Shown one piece after another: positions 33,735-42,308 of a DNA stretch of 62,960 nt. Positions within the stretch are counted from its first letter, which is position 1. Each line of letters starts with the position of its first letter. Source of the DNA: an uncultured Clostridia bacterium (GTDB taxonomy: Bacteria > Bacillota > Clostridia > Christensenellales > CAG-917); assembly GCA_944363035.1 (NCBI GenBank), contig CALVTS010000004.1, forward strand, positions 64,601 to 127,560. Direction: 5' to 3'. The translations under genes and the position numbers were made by a program. The notes below the pieces were generated by a model that made no database searches, had not been told where the DNA came from, and saw nothing but the letters and a program-made list of their open reading frames with translations.

Positions 33735-35749
33735 CGGAAACGACGGCTTACAAAGCGATGTTGCTTGTTGTCGTGTTCGTCATCGCGTTCGGCGTCGTCA
33801 TTGCGGCGGCGCCGAAAGTCGCGTTTGCGGACAGCGGCGCTTTGAATTACGCCACAACAGACGTTATGGACGACCTCACCACCTCCACGGAGAACGGGGA
33901 AGGGTTCGACATCAAGGACTATCCCTACAACGAGAACGGCACGGTGCAGGTCATCAACTTCGTTGAGTATTGCTATTCGTACAAGGCGAACATGAGGGGC
34001 AACTACGGGCTTTACGTCTATATCTACAATCCGCAGGGGCTCAACCTCTCGACGAACGGCAAGAGCAACAAAATCCAGATGGCGGTGTCGTACGACGAAG
34101 ACGGCAACCCGAACGATTACATGAAGTTCGACTTGCAGTTTTTGGACAAGTCGGACGAGAGCGACTACAAAAACCTGTTCTACAAATTCAAGGTGGTGGA
34201 CAGGGAGATAAACGGCACGACTTTCGCCGAGCGCGTCAACAGCAACGAGCGCAGATACGACGTGTCGGGTATCGAGCTTCTGACCTACGGAGCGGGAAAC
34301 GCAACGGAATATCCCGTCAACGGCACTTTCAAATTCACGGGTTACGCGCAGGGATACGGTCCGGACGCTTCGGCAAAGAGTACGCTCGCAAGCACCGTGG
34401 AGTATCTCGAAAGCGTGTCGCTCGACGTCAGGCACACCTTTTACCGCACCAAGACCTCCTCGAAAGGCGCGGGGTATCAGAACCAGCTCGACACGGTGTA
34501 CTTCGCCGTGCCCAAGCGGTTTTTCGATACCTACGGCAGACTGCAAAGGATAAAGGCGGAGTGGTACGAATACAAGACCAAGGACATCGTCGTGACGAGC
34601 AATCAGGACTTCTACAATCAGGCGGCGGCGTACGTCGGCAAATATATGGGCTACAACCGCGACTCGTCCGTGCTTTCGCTCGGTCAACAGGCGGGCGACG
34701 GCGGCGGCGGAATGATGGTGGCAAAGTGGGGCTGGAACCTCGGCGACTATTATCTGCACCCCGCGTGCGAAACGCTTTACTACCTGTTCAAGGTGAACGA
34801 CATCAGCGAGTACGACCCGTATGCGGACATCGTGTCGATAGGCGGCGTGGAGAGCAACGCGCTGTACGAGTACATAAAGAATTACGACAAGACCTTCGAC
34901 GGCGGCACCTTGCCGATAAAGGACGGCACGATAAGCGCGGATTTGTTCGAGAGCGACATCGACGACTACCGAAAGCTCGACACCGGTTACGGCAAAATTC
35001 AGCAAGGGTACAGCTACTACGACTTCGACGCCGACGTCGACTTGCAGAAGCTTTCGAGCTGGCAGGAGGGCAATCCGTCCTTCTGGGACAACTGGATGAA
35101 CTGGGGACTCTGGGACACTATGTTCGGGAAGATACCCGAAGAGTCGAGCCGCGTCGTGTCGCCCATATACACATTGAAGGAAGAGGATTTGCAGGGCAGC
35201 GACGAGGAAATCGCGGAAAGACTTCTCATAAACGCGGGCGATGTGTCCGCCATCAAAAGTTATTACCGCGACGCCGTTACGGTGAGCGGGACAGACGACG
35301 AGGAAAAGGTGGTCGTGCTGTTCAGGTTTGCCACCAGCGACTATTACTCGGCGGCGGTGGACATTATGGAACTCCGCACGATTCTTCCCGATAAGCATAC
35401 GGAAGGTCAGGCGTACAGGGCGTGGGAGAGCGTGTTTTTCGACTTCGACATCATACAGCTCACCTTCAACAAGGACGGCGTGTACAAAGTCATTCCCGTG
35501 GTGTCCAGTCCCATCGACATCGTCAATGCGGTGACTCCGCCCGTGCAAATGCCGGACGACACTCCGTGGTGGAAGGTTCTGCTCGGTATCCTGCTCGGCA
35601 TACTGCTCATCGTGTTGCTCGTTCCCTTGCTTCCTTGGATAGCGCGCGCAATCGTATGGATTGTCGGTCTGCCGTTCAGACTTGTCGCATACTGCAAGGC
35701 TCAAAGAAACAACAAAAGGCAGAAGAAAAAGGAGAAACAAACAGAGTGA
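33731..35749 (+). CDS. Large exported protein with C-terminal membrane anchor (pIII-like position)
   Basis: This 672-residue protein has a signal peptide (residues of about 8-33, ending AFADS). A long, tyrosine- and glycine-rich extracellular region follows, with a hydrophobic C-terminus (WWKVLLGILLGILLIVLLVPLLPW) and a basic tail. This layout, an exported body held by a C-terminal helix, is that of filamentous-phage adsorption proteins, and the gene precedes a small membrane protein and a P-loop membrane protein as pIII does. I cannot name a family. The start is a TTG with AAGGAGG 9-10 nt upstream. Confidence 0.6.
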   Translation: MTETTAYKAMLLVVVFVIAFGVVIAAAPKVAFADSGALNYATTDVMDDLTTSTENGEGFDIKDYPYNENGTVQVINFVEYCYSYKANMRGNYGLYVYIYNPQGLNLSTNGKSNKIQMAVSYDEDGNPNDYMKFDLQFLDKSDESDYKNLFYKFKVVDREINGTTFAERVNSNERRYDVSGIELLTYGAGNATEYPVNGTFKFTGYAQGYGPDASAKSTLASTVEYLESVSLDVRHTFYRTKTSSKGAGYQNQLDTVYFAVPKRFFDTYGRLQRIKAEWYEYKTKDIVVTSNQDFYNQAAAYVGKYMGYNRDSSVLSLGQQAGDGGGGMMVAKWGWNLGDYYLHPACETLYYLFKVNDISEYDPYADIVSIGGVESNALYEYIKNYDKTFDGGTLPIKDGTISADLFESDIDDYRKLDTGYGKIQQGYSYYDFDADVDLQKLSSWQEGNPSFWDNWMNWGLWDTMFGKIPEESSRVVSPIYTLKEEDLQGSDEEIAERLLINAGDVSAIKSYYRDAVTVSGTDDEEKVVVLFRFATSDYYSAAVDIMELRTILPDKHTEGQAYRAWESVFFDFDIIQLTFNKDGVYKVIPVVSSPIDIVNAVTPPVQMPDDTPWWKVLLGILLGILLIVLLVPLLPWIARAIVWIVGLPFRLVAYCKAQRNNKRQKKKEKQTE

Positions 35750-35910
35750 GAACGATAAAAACGGTAATAGCGGTTATATCGCTTATATTGCTTGCGGCAC
35801 TCATCGGCTACCTAGTTTTTACGGGTAGCCGAGTGTCCGCGGCAGGGCAGATTTTGCCTGTCCTGAAAACGCTTGCGGAGGTGGTTTATGACAAAACGGC
35901 GTGCATTTGA
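35746..35910 (+). CDS. 54-residue membrane protein
   Basis: The GTG start overlaps the previous stop (GTGA). The peptide has one hydrophobic helix (VIAVISLILLAALIGYLVF) and a short tail, and overlaps the next gene by 23 nt. It is in the size range of filamentous-phage coat or pVI-type proteins. Confidence 0.55.
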   Translation: MRTIKTVIAVISLILLAALIGYLVFTGSRVSAAGQILPVLKTLAEVVYDKTACI

Positions 35911-38023
35911 CATTTGTCTTACGGTGCTTATCACCGCGGGATTTATTCTGCTCGGCGCATTGGTCTTTCAAAAATCCTATCTTCGCATATCGGAATGTTT
36001 TTGCGACTTATTCGTGTCGGTAAAGTTCTATTTCTGCGAAATATTCGGTATCGAACATTCCGTAGTGCCGACAGTCACGGAGTCCTCTTCCGTTATGGAT
36101 TTGAGCCTGTTCCTACCCCTCGATTTCGACGGTTTTGTCGCTTCGGCAAAGGCGTTTTTCGCCTTGTTTTTTGACGGCGAAAATTTCAGGGAATGGTGTG
36201 CTTACGCGGGCGTTATCGCGGGCAGTTTCGGTAAGGTGATTGCAGTCGTTCTGCCTTGTATTCTGCTCCTCGCCGTTGCGGTGCGGGCGGTCTATTCCAC
36301 GCACAACACGAAGCACAACAAGGACACACTTCCTCTTGCCGTTTTCAAACGCATTTCGACGGTGACCTATCAGCCGTTGAAAAGGGCGGTGACGGAGTAT
36401 GCGGCGTTTCTCCGCGAGCACAGATGGATTGTCGTGCTGTGGATTGCGATATGGGTTTTCAACCTCAATCTCGCAAGCATTGCGGTGAGCGCGCTCGCGT
36501 ACTATTTCTTCTTTGCCGTGTCGTTCGATTTCGGCACGCTTTACACGCAGGCGTGCAAACTTGCCACGGACTTGCAGGTGATATTCTCCGATTTTCCGTG
36601 GTGGTGCGCCGCGCCTTTCCTGTGGGTGATTTTCGACCGTTTCCGAAAGAGGATTGCGCTTATGCGGCTCCGTCATTTTGAGGCGCGCAACTGCGGGTTT
36701 ATAAACGAGCTTCCCATAGTGTCGATGACTTGCGGAAGTATGGGCAAAAAGAAAACCACGATGATAACGGATATGGTGCTTTCGCAGGAAGTTATGTTCC
36801 GACAGCGGGCGTTCGAGATACTGCGCGGCACGGACATGAAACTGCCGTATTTTCCGTGGATTGCCTTCGAGGACGAGCTGCGCGCCTGTATGAAACACGG
36901 CACCGTGCATAACCTCGCCACCGTGAAAAAGTGGGTGGCGTTGAAGCGCGACCGCTACACTAGGAATTGCAACGCCGACGCACAGCTTTACGGCTACGAT
37001 ATAGCGCGCTATGGCGGGGAGTTCAACGACGCGCTCAAAGTCAGCGGACTGTTCGAAGTGTTGGAAACCTACGCGCTCGCCTATTTCGTGTATGTCATCG
37101 AGAGCAGTCTAATTGTGTCCAACTATTCCGTGCGCGAAGACAACGAAATTTCCTCGTCGGGCAACTTTCCTATGTGGCGGACGGATTTCTTTCCCGAAGG
37201 CATTACGGAAGGCAGACACGCGCACATTCTCGACTTCGACGCGTTGCGCCTCGGCAAAAAGGTGATTGAAAACAATCCGCACAGCGGCAGTTTCGAATTC
37301 GGCGTAGTGGCGATTACGGAAGTGGGCAAGGAGCGCGGCAACAACCTCGAACTCAAAGAGGTGAAGAAGGGCACGCGGGAGACCAACCAGAAGAACGACC
37401 TTTTCAATTCGTAGCTCAAAATGTGCCGTCACTCCGCGACCGTCGACAACTTCCCGTTCATCAAGGTGTTCACCGACGAACAGCGGCCGGAGAGCTGGGG
37501 TGCGGACGCGCGCGACCTTTGCGAAATCCTGCATATCGTGTCCGCGGGCGAGCAACGGCTTGCGCTCCCTTTCTACACAATCGAGGACGCGCTTTCGCGT
37601 TGGCTGTTCGAGAGGTTCGTATCGCTTTATTACGACTTCCGTTTCCGCAGGGGCGACAACACTTTGCTCGTGCATATCCTGAAATCGCTCGTGGCGGTTA
37701 TGTGGCGGCGCAATCTCCGCATTTACAACCGCTTCGGCTTTTCCGTGCTGAAAATCGAGAAGGAGCGCGGCACAATGGACGGCAGGACGGAGAAGAAGCG
37801 CTATTACCTTATGAGCAAAAAGATTTACAGCAGACGGTTTTCCACCGACTGTTTTTCCGACTATTTCGACGATATGGCAAGGCAGGCGCCCGTGGGACTT
37901 GACGGCTATCTCGAATATGCGACGGAAAAGGCGAGCGTGGAGGAACTCAAATCCCAGCACAGTTATTTCATCGATTCGCTGTACAGGGACGGAGACGACG
38001 GACAGGGAGGACGGAGCGTATGA
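35888..38023 (+). pseudogene. P-loop membrane ATPase (Zot-like position) interrupted by an in-frame TAG
   Basis: One continuous frame of 711 codons is broken only by TAG at 37412-37414, giving 508 and about 200 residues. The N-terminal part has four to five membrane helices. Residues of about 277-292 hold a P-loop-like TCGSMGKKKTTM. The part after the TAG (LKMCRHSATVDNFPFIKVFTDEQRPESWG, as separate words of one domain) reads smoothly on from the part before it. The downstream gene start overlaps its final stop by ATGA. It may be an assembly ATPase of a filamentous phage-like element or a transfer ATPase. Whether the TAG is a mutation or is suppressed is unknown; TAG serves as a normal stop elsewhere here (spoIIE). 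Confidence 0.65.
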
Positions 38024-38634
38024 TATACCGCGAAAGCAAAGTCTATTTCGACGGCAGCCACTATATCGCAATTCCGCATACCAACCGTCCGCCGTTCAAC
38101 CGCCGTAAACCCATCGAGGAATTTATCGAAGTCAGGCAGGAGCAGACAGGCGAAACCGTCGCGCAATCGACTGAACCCGTCCGCGAAGAAGCGAAAGAAG
38201 TACGGACGGCAACCGCCGAGCCTGATTTTTCTGATGACGACATATTCGAGGAAGGGTGCGTGTATCTCACTCCCGAAACCGCGCCTTTCCCCTTTGCGTT
38301 CGACGATGAGCCGCAATCCGACGAGCAGAACCCCGCAACCGTCCGAATGACGCGCAAAGACCTTTTCGAGCAACTTTACGCGCAGACCGCCGACTTGCCT
38401 CGCAAGGACCGCAAAGCATCAATCCTCGCCGCCATGCTCCCGTACTTCGACGATGACTCCCGTGCGGAATCGTATGTGAATATGCAGTTTGAGAGAAAAC
38501 TCCGCAATATGATTTGTCGCAGGGTGCGCCTTACCCGCAAAGTCCATTTGCAGGAGTTCAATTACTTTTGCACAAGCACACGCCCCATCGTCAGGAATAT
38601 TAAATCTACAATATGCACTGACTTGGTTTCATAA
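38020..38634 (+). pseudogene. Truncated rolling-circle replication initiator (ORF2/G2P-like)
   Basis: The first about 185 residues look like the N-terminal half of a phage/plasmid rolling-circle Rep. They comprise an acidic linker, then RKDLFEQLYAQTADLPRKDRKASILAAMLPYF and RKVHLQEFNYFCT. In the family as I know it, the latter is followed by a TFTYDD...LHFHG nuclease core. Here the text changes after TTTTGCAC (about 38573) into unrelated, AT-rich sequence and stops at 38634. The His-hydrophobic-His motif and catalytic Tyr are therefore absent. The break coincides with the drop in GC that begins the retron segment, so insertion of that segment probably truncated rep. Confidence 0.6.
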
Positions 38635-39301
38635 AATATCGCATTGGTTTTTATGAAAGACGAGGCTGGAATTTAAGTTAAGAGCTGATTGCTTTGTAAG
38701 TATTGAGTAAAATAGCAAGAAAATTGCTAAATGCACTGAATTTTCAATGAGAAGCATAATGTAGCTTTAAAGGATTGCATTGCTGATGGCAATCAAATGT
38801 GCGTCGCAGTTTATATTGTACCATTTTTTGTAATATGTTTGTATTGCGTGAAAATACAGTCGAGAACAATACCCAAATGGTTGCGAGTGAAATATATTTG
38901 AAATTGTTTTTTGCTCTTAGGCGAAATTATAATCGAATTAAAAAATTAACAGGAAAAATTTGCTACATATGATTCAAATAACTTCTTTAAAAAATATCCT
39001 TTTTCTTATTCTTTTAGATATGACTCACAAGACTTTGTCTTTAACTCTTTGCAAGCATTTTGAAATAATATAAGAGAAAAAATTCAATACAAAATAATTG
39101 CAATCTTCAATGATGTGTTAAAAGAAAAAATGTGGGAGAAACATTTGTAATTGCAGGGGCTGTAATGAAAGAAAAGTGCTTGATAATTTGTGTGAGGATA
39201 TTTAAGTTTAGTCCGCGAAAAAAAGTAATCTGATAATCTGAATTATGAATTATTGCAACATATAAGTTTTGTGTTGAATAATTGCAAGATTTAAGCTAAA
39301 A
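38635..39301. other. AT-rich gene-free stretch before the retron
   Basis: There is no supported gene. The sequence is strongly AT-rich and marks the left part of the inserted retron segment. ATTGCAA occurs twice (39253 and 39281) just upstream of the ncRNA -10 box. Confidence 0.55.
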
Positions 39302-39307
39302 TATACT
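39302..39307 (+). promoter_or_regulatory. Probable -10 box of the retron ncRNA
   Basis: TATACT ends 1 nt before the a1 arm at 39309. The -35 is poor: TTGCAA is 14 nt upstream, closer than ideal. Confidence 0.45.
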
Positions 39308-39308
39308 C

Positions 39309-39422
39309 GCCTAGTAAATTTACCTTCATTGTGAATCGCAATGGGTTTACAAGGTTTCACCAAATAATATCCGCGCTATTTACGATACTAGAGATACAAA
39401 GCGTGGTCAGAATTTACTAGGC
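39309..39422 (+). ncRNA. Retron msr-msd candidate
   Basis: A perfect 12-bp inverted repeat (GCCTAGTAAATT at 39309-39320 and its complement at 39411-39422) encloses 90 nt, as the a1/a2 arms of retron RNAs do. Inside are a CATTG/CAATG hairpin (39327-39343), a small GGT/ACC hairpin (39353-39361) and a longer stem pairing CCGCGCT (39371) with AGCGTGG (39400), suitable as msd. The 3' arm ends 29 nt before the reverse transcriptase start. The branching G is not assigned. Confidence 0.72.
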
Positions 39423-39451
39423 AATATTGATTATAGTTGGTCTGAAATACT

Positions 39452-41098
39452 ATGACTAAAGATATAAAATTGTTTTTGTCGATTAAAAACCAGGATGATT
39501 TGGCGGCTTTTTTGGAAATTCCTATTGGCACATTGATGCATTATTGCGCCGTTTATACGCCTAAACATGCATATGTAAGTTTTGAGATTCCTAAAAAAAA
39601 CGGTGGTGTAAGAAGCATCTTGGCTCCAAATCAACAATTGAAACTTATTCAAAAAACGCTTAGCGAGGCTTTATATCAAATATATTCACCCAAAAAAATA
39701 ACACATGGATTCATAAAGGGACGTAGCATTAAATCTGGCGCCGAAGTCCATATGAATAAAAGATGCGTTCTCAATATTGACTTAAAAGATTTTTTTGCTT
39801 GTATACATATCGGCCGTGTTATAGGCATGTTTAGGTCACAGCCTTTTAATTTTGATTATTCTGTTGCGTGTTTGCTCGCGAGATTAGTGTGTTGTAATAA
39901 TGTGCTTCCGCAAGGAGCACCGACATCACCAATCGTATCAAATTTGATTTGTAGAAAACTTGATACAGATCTTTTATTGCTCAGTAGTAAGTATAAAATT
40001 CTCTGCACAAGATATTGTGATGATATTACCTTTTCTACAAAAGCTTTTGATTTTCCGCCTTCAATTTTAACAAAATCTTCCACTGGAACTATGACATTGG
40101 GTGAAGAGTTAATAGACATCATCTTTAAAAACAGTTTTGTAATTAACGAGAGAAAAATACGAGTAAGTTATCGTCAAAGCAGACAAATGGTCACGGGATT
40201 AGTTGTCAATGAAAAATTAAATATTCTACGCAAGAAATACAAAAATTTTAGGGCTTTATTACATCATGCAAAAATTAAAGGAGTGTCGGTCGCCGCAAGA
40301 TATAACGGTTTTGTGAAAAAGGATGGCACTGCAGATGAGAGTAGGTTTTTTAAATATTTAACAGGGACAATTAATTATTATAAAATGATTATGTCGGTGT
40401 ATGACTCCAAATATCAAAAGCTGGCGCAAGCCTATAATGAGCTGGTTGGAGAGGAAAAATTTGAAATTCCGGATACTCAAGAGTCTTTGTACAAAAACTA
40501 TTTGTACATTATTGATAATGAGAACGTCCCAACTCAAGGAACAGCATTTTATGTAAAAGATGTCGGACTAGTAACTTGTTTGCATAATGTATATGATTTA
40601 ACGGATGCAGGAGTAGATTGTCAAAAGATAAACGAAAAGCTCAAAAAATGCAAAGTATACCGACCAGATGACGCGGAAAACAAGTTTGATGTGGAATGTC
40701 AATATTTCAAACGAACTGACGATTTGTTATTGCTTAAAATTAAAGGCGTGAACATACAAGGCGGATATGAAATAGAAAAAAATCTAAGCAATTTAGGAGA
40801 TCCAACAAAAAAGTATATTGCATTCGCTTATCCGAATTATAGCGACAATACTAGTGTTAGTATTAACGTTGATATGAAAGTGGAACAATCCACAGTGCAA
40901 AACGGACAAACATTTTATCTTGTTGATAAAATTCTATATGGCGGCGCCAGCGGTGGGCCAGTTTTGAATACGGAATTAAAGGTAGTTGGATATATCTGTC
41001 GAGGCAACCAATTTGGCGATGAGGTGAACCATATTAACGCTTTTAGTCCTATTGAAGCGTTAAGTAAATATTTACAGGATGACAGTAGTGAAAATTGA
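39452..41098 (+). CDS. Retron reverse transcriptase fused to a trypsin-like protease
   Basis: In this 548-residue protein, residues of about 35-320 are a retron-type reverse transcriptase. It has NIDLKDFF with the first Asp (110-115), LPQGAPTSPIVSNL (152-164), YCDD (188-191) and VTG (247-249), the retron signature triplet. GAEVH at 96-100 stands where retrons usually have NAxxH. Residues of about 360-540 form a chymotrypsin-fold protease with GTAFYVKDVGLVTCLHNV (His378), DDLLLLKI (Asp423/424) and GGASGGPVLN (Ser500). A complete catalytic triad is thus present. The fused protease is presumably the effector that the RT-msDNA complex holds in check. No Shine-Dalgarno is evident before the ATG. 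Confidence 0.88.
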   Translation: MTKDIKLFLSIKNQDDLAAFLEIPIGTLMHYCAVYTPKHAYVSFEIPKKNGGVRSILAPNQQLKLIQKTLSEALYQIYSPKKITHGFIKGRSIKSGAEVHMNKRCVLNIDLKDFFACIHIGRVIGMFRSQPFNFDYSVACLLARLVCCNNVLPQGAPTSPIVSNLICRKLDTDLLLLSSKYKILCTRYCDDITFSTKAFDFPPSILTKSSTGTMTLGEELIDIIFKNSFVINERKIRVSYRQSRQMVTGLVVNEKLNILRKKYKNFRALLHHAKIKGVSVAARYNGFVKKDGTADESRFFKYLTGTINYYKMIMSVYDSKYQKLAQAYNELVGEEKFEIPDTQESLYKNYLYIIDNENVPTQGTAFYVKDVGLVTCLHNVYDLTDAGVDCQKINEKLKKCKVYRPDDAENKFDVECQYFKRTDDLLLLKIKGVNIQGGYEIEKNLSNLGDPTKKYIAFAYPNYSDNTSVSINVDMKVEQSTVQNGQTFYLVDKILYGGASGGPVLNTELKVVGYICRGNQFGDEVNHINAFSPIEALSKYLQDDSSEN

Positions 41099-41549
41099 TA
41101 ATAACTTTACTTGCATTTTGGGCATAGTGGTAAGCACATTGTGTTCCACATGTTTGGTAGTATAATTGTTTTCTAGAAGTCTTAAAGTAGAATATGCAAA
41201 TGTCGGAGGAGTCGATCATGTGGCGGTTGCGTTCTATGTAGACGGCTTTGCCAGCGTGGATGATGCTTTCGGGCATATAGGTTTTATCGTAGAAGGTTAG
41301 CAGATATTTTTCGTAGTCGGCGCTGATGTAAGGGTATTCGGCGCGAACATAAATCCGTCTGATATGAGGACGGATTTCTTTTATTTCCGTGACGATTTTG
41401 AGGCAGAGCTCGTCGAATTGGCTCCTGCTGCCGAACAGGAAAGTGTCCACATCTTGATTGTCGATGAGGTCGAGCACGGTGGTTCTGATTCTTTCGCAAA
41501 GTTCGTCTGTTACGGTTATTGTTCTGTGTCCGATAAAGCACGCTACCAT
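41049..41549 (-). CDS. SLOG-domain protein (DUF1273/YspA-like)
   Basis: This 166-residue protein begins CFIGHRTI and contains DTFLFGSRSQFDELCLKIV and AYHYAQNASKVIIN, the Rossmann-like SLOG pattern. SLOG domains bind nucleotide-derived ligands and occur as sensors in conflict systems. Its C-terminus overlaps the retron protease tail by 50 nt in convergent orientation. It has its own promoter in the interval shared with the divergent HTH gene. Confidence 0.78.
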   Translation of the reverse strand: MVACFIGHRTITVTDELCERIRTTVLDLIDNQDVDTFLFGSRSQFDELCLKIVTEIKEIRPHIRRIYVRAEYPYISADYEKYLLTFYDKTYMPESIIHAGKAVYIERNRHMIDSSDICIFYFKTSRKQLYYQTCGTQCAYHYAQNASKVIINFHYCHPVNIYLTLQ

Positions 41550-41565
41550 ATATAATCTCGCATAA

Positions 41566-41694
41566 TTTCGTGGAATTCCGTAAAAATAAAATATATTATG
41601 ATGGTCAAATTGTCAATATCGTGGAATTCCACGAGAAGAAAAATTGTCCTCTTTCTATACTGAATCGTGGAATAACGATAAGAAATCCCACGAT
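41566..41694. promoter_or_regulatory. Divergent control region with repeated CGTGGAATTCCACG operators
   Basis: TCGTGGAATTCCACGA at 41619-41634 is a perfect palindrome. CGTGGAATTCCG (41569) and the split half-sites ATCGTGG/CCACGAT (41664-41694) are variants. A minus-strand promoter TTGACA (41611-41616) - 17 nt - TATTTT for the SLOG gene lies between two of them. The adjacent HTH protein is the obvious ligand. Confidence 0.75.
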
Positions 41695-41702
41695 GAGGTA
41701 GT

Positions 41703-41936
41703 ATGAATACGAGTGAAGCAATTATTAAGAGAATAAATGAGATATGTCGCGAGAAGGGCATCAATGTATGCGATACCTGTCTAAAAGGTGGAAAATCCCC
41801 GTCGTCTTTGTACGACTTGATTAAAGGAAGGACAAAGTGTCCGAAAGTCTCGACTGTGAGAAGTTTTTGCGAAGGCGCAGGCATGACTTTGTCCGAATTT
41901 TTTGACAGAGACTATTTTAACGAAATAGAAGATTGA
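41703..41936 (+). CDS. XRE-family HTH regulator
   Basis: This 77-residue single-domain regulator (MNTSEAIIKRINEICREKG, SPSSLYDLIKGRTKCPKVSTVRSFCEG) is divergent from the SLOG gene. The three CGTGGAATTCCACG-type sites between them suggest that it represses one or both. A bidirectional terminator follows at 41976. Confidence 0.85.
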   Translation: MNTSEAIIKRINEICREKGINVCDTCLKGGKSPSSLYDLIKGRTKCPKVSTVRSFCEGAGMTLSEFFDRDYFNEIED

Positions 41937-41975
41937 GCAGATTGGAATTGCTTATCGATAAATAAAAAGACCATG

Positions 41976-42008
41976 AAGAGAACCGCACTAAGGCGGCTCT
42001 CTTTTTAG
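41976..42008. terminator. Bidirectional terminator
   Basis: GAGAACCGC and GCGGCTCTC pair around ACTAAG with an A-rich left and TTTTT right flank, between convergent genes. Confidence 0.75.
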
Positions 42009-42289
42009 TTTGTGTCGTAAAATTTGTTGCGGATGGTTATTGTGTTGCCGTTTATTTCCGGTTGCCCTTGGGCGCAGGCGCGTAAGAGGATAGTGTCAGT
42101 AGGGACGTCGTTCATCGGAATGTTGCCTTCCGAGAAGTTGTCGGCGCCGGCGACACTTACAATTTTGAAATCTTTACCGACAAGGTGGGCGGAAAATTGC
42201 CAGAGTTTCTCGAACTTTCCGTTCGAGTCCATGATTGCCGAGATGTTTTGCACAGGGTGATAAACCGTAATTCTGAAATAGTTGGACAT
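42005..42289 (-). CDS. Unknown 94-residue accessory protein
   Basis: This small strand-rich protein (FRITVYHPVQNISAIMDSNGKFEKLWQFSAHL) is the last gene of the minus-strand accessory operon that includes pcfJ and pcfK. Similar small proteins accompany integrative elements of gut Firmicutes, but I assign no function. AGGAGA precedes the start. Confidence 0.55.
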   Translation of the reverse strand: MSNYFRITVYHPVQNISAIMDSNGKFEKLWQFSAHLVGKDFKIVSVAGADNFSEGNIPMNDVPTDTILLRACAQGQPEINGNTITIRNKFYDTN

Positions 42290-42308
42290 ATTAGATTCTC
42301 CTTTGCGG

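Noticed and set aside
33683..35740. 685-codon minus-strand frame opposite the 672-residue exported protein
   Set aside because: The plus-strand gene has a signal peptide, a ribosome site and coupled neighbours; the reverse frame has none of these.
37412..37414. Reassigned TAG genetic code
   Set aside because: TAG terminates spoIIE and other genes normally; a single site does not support recoding of the genome.
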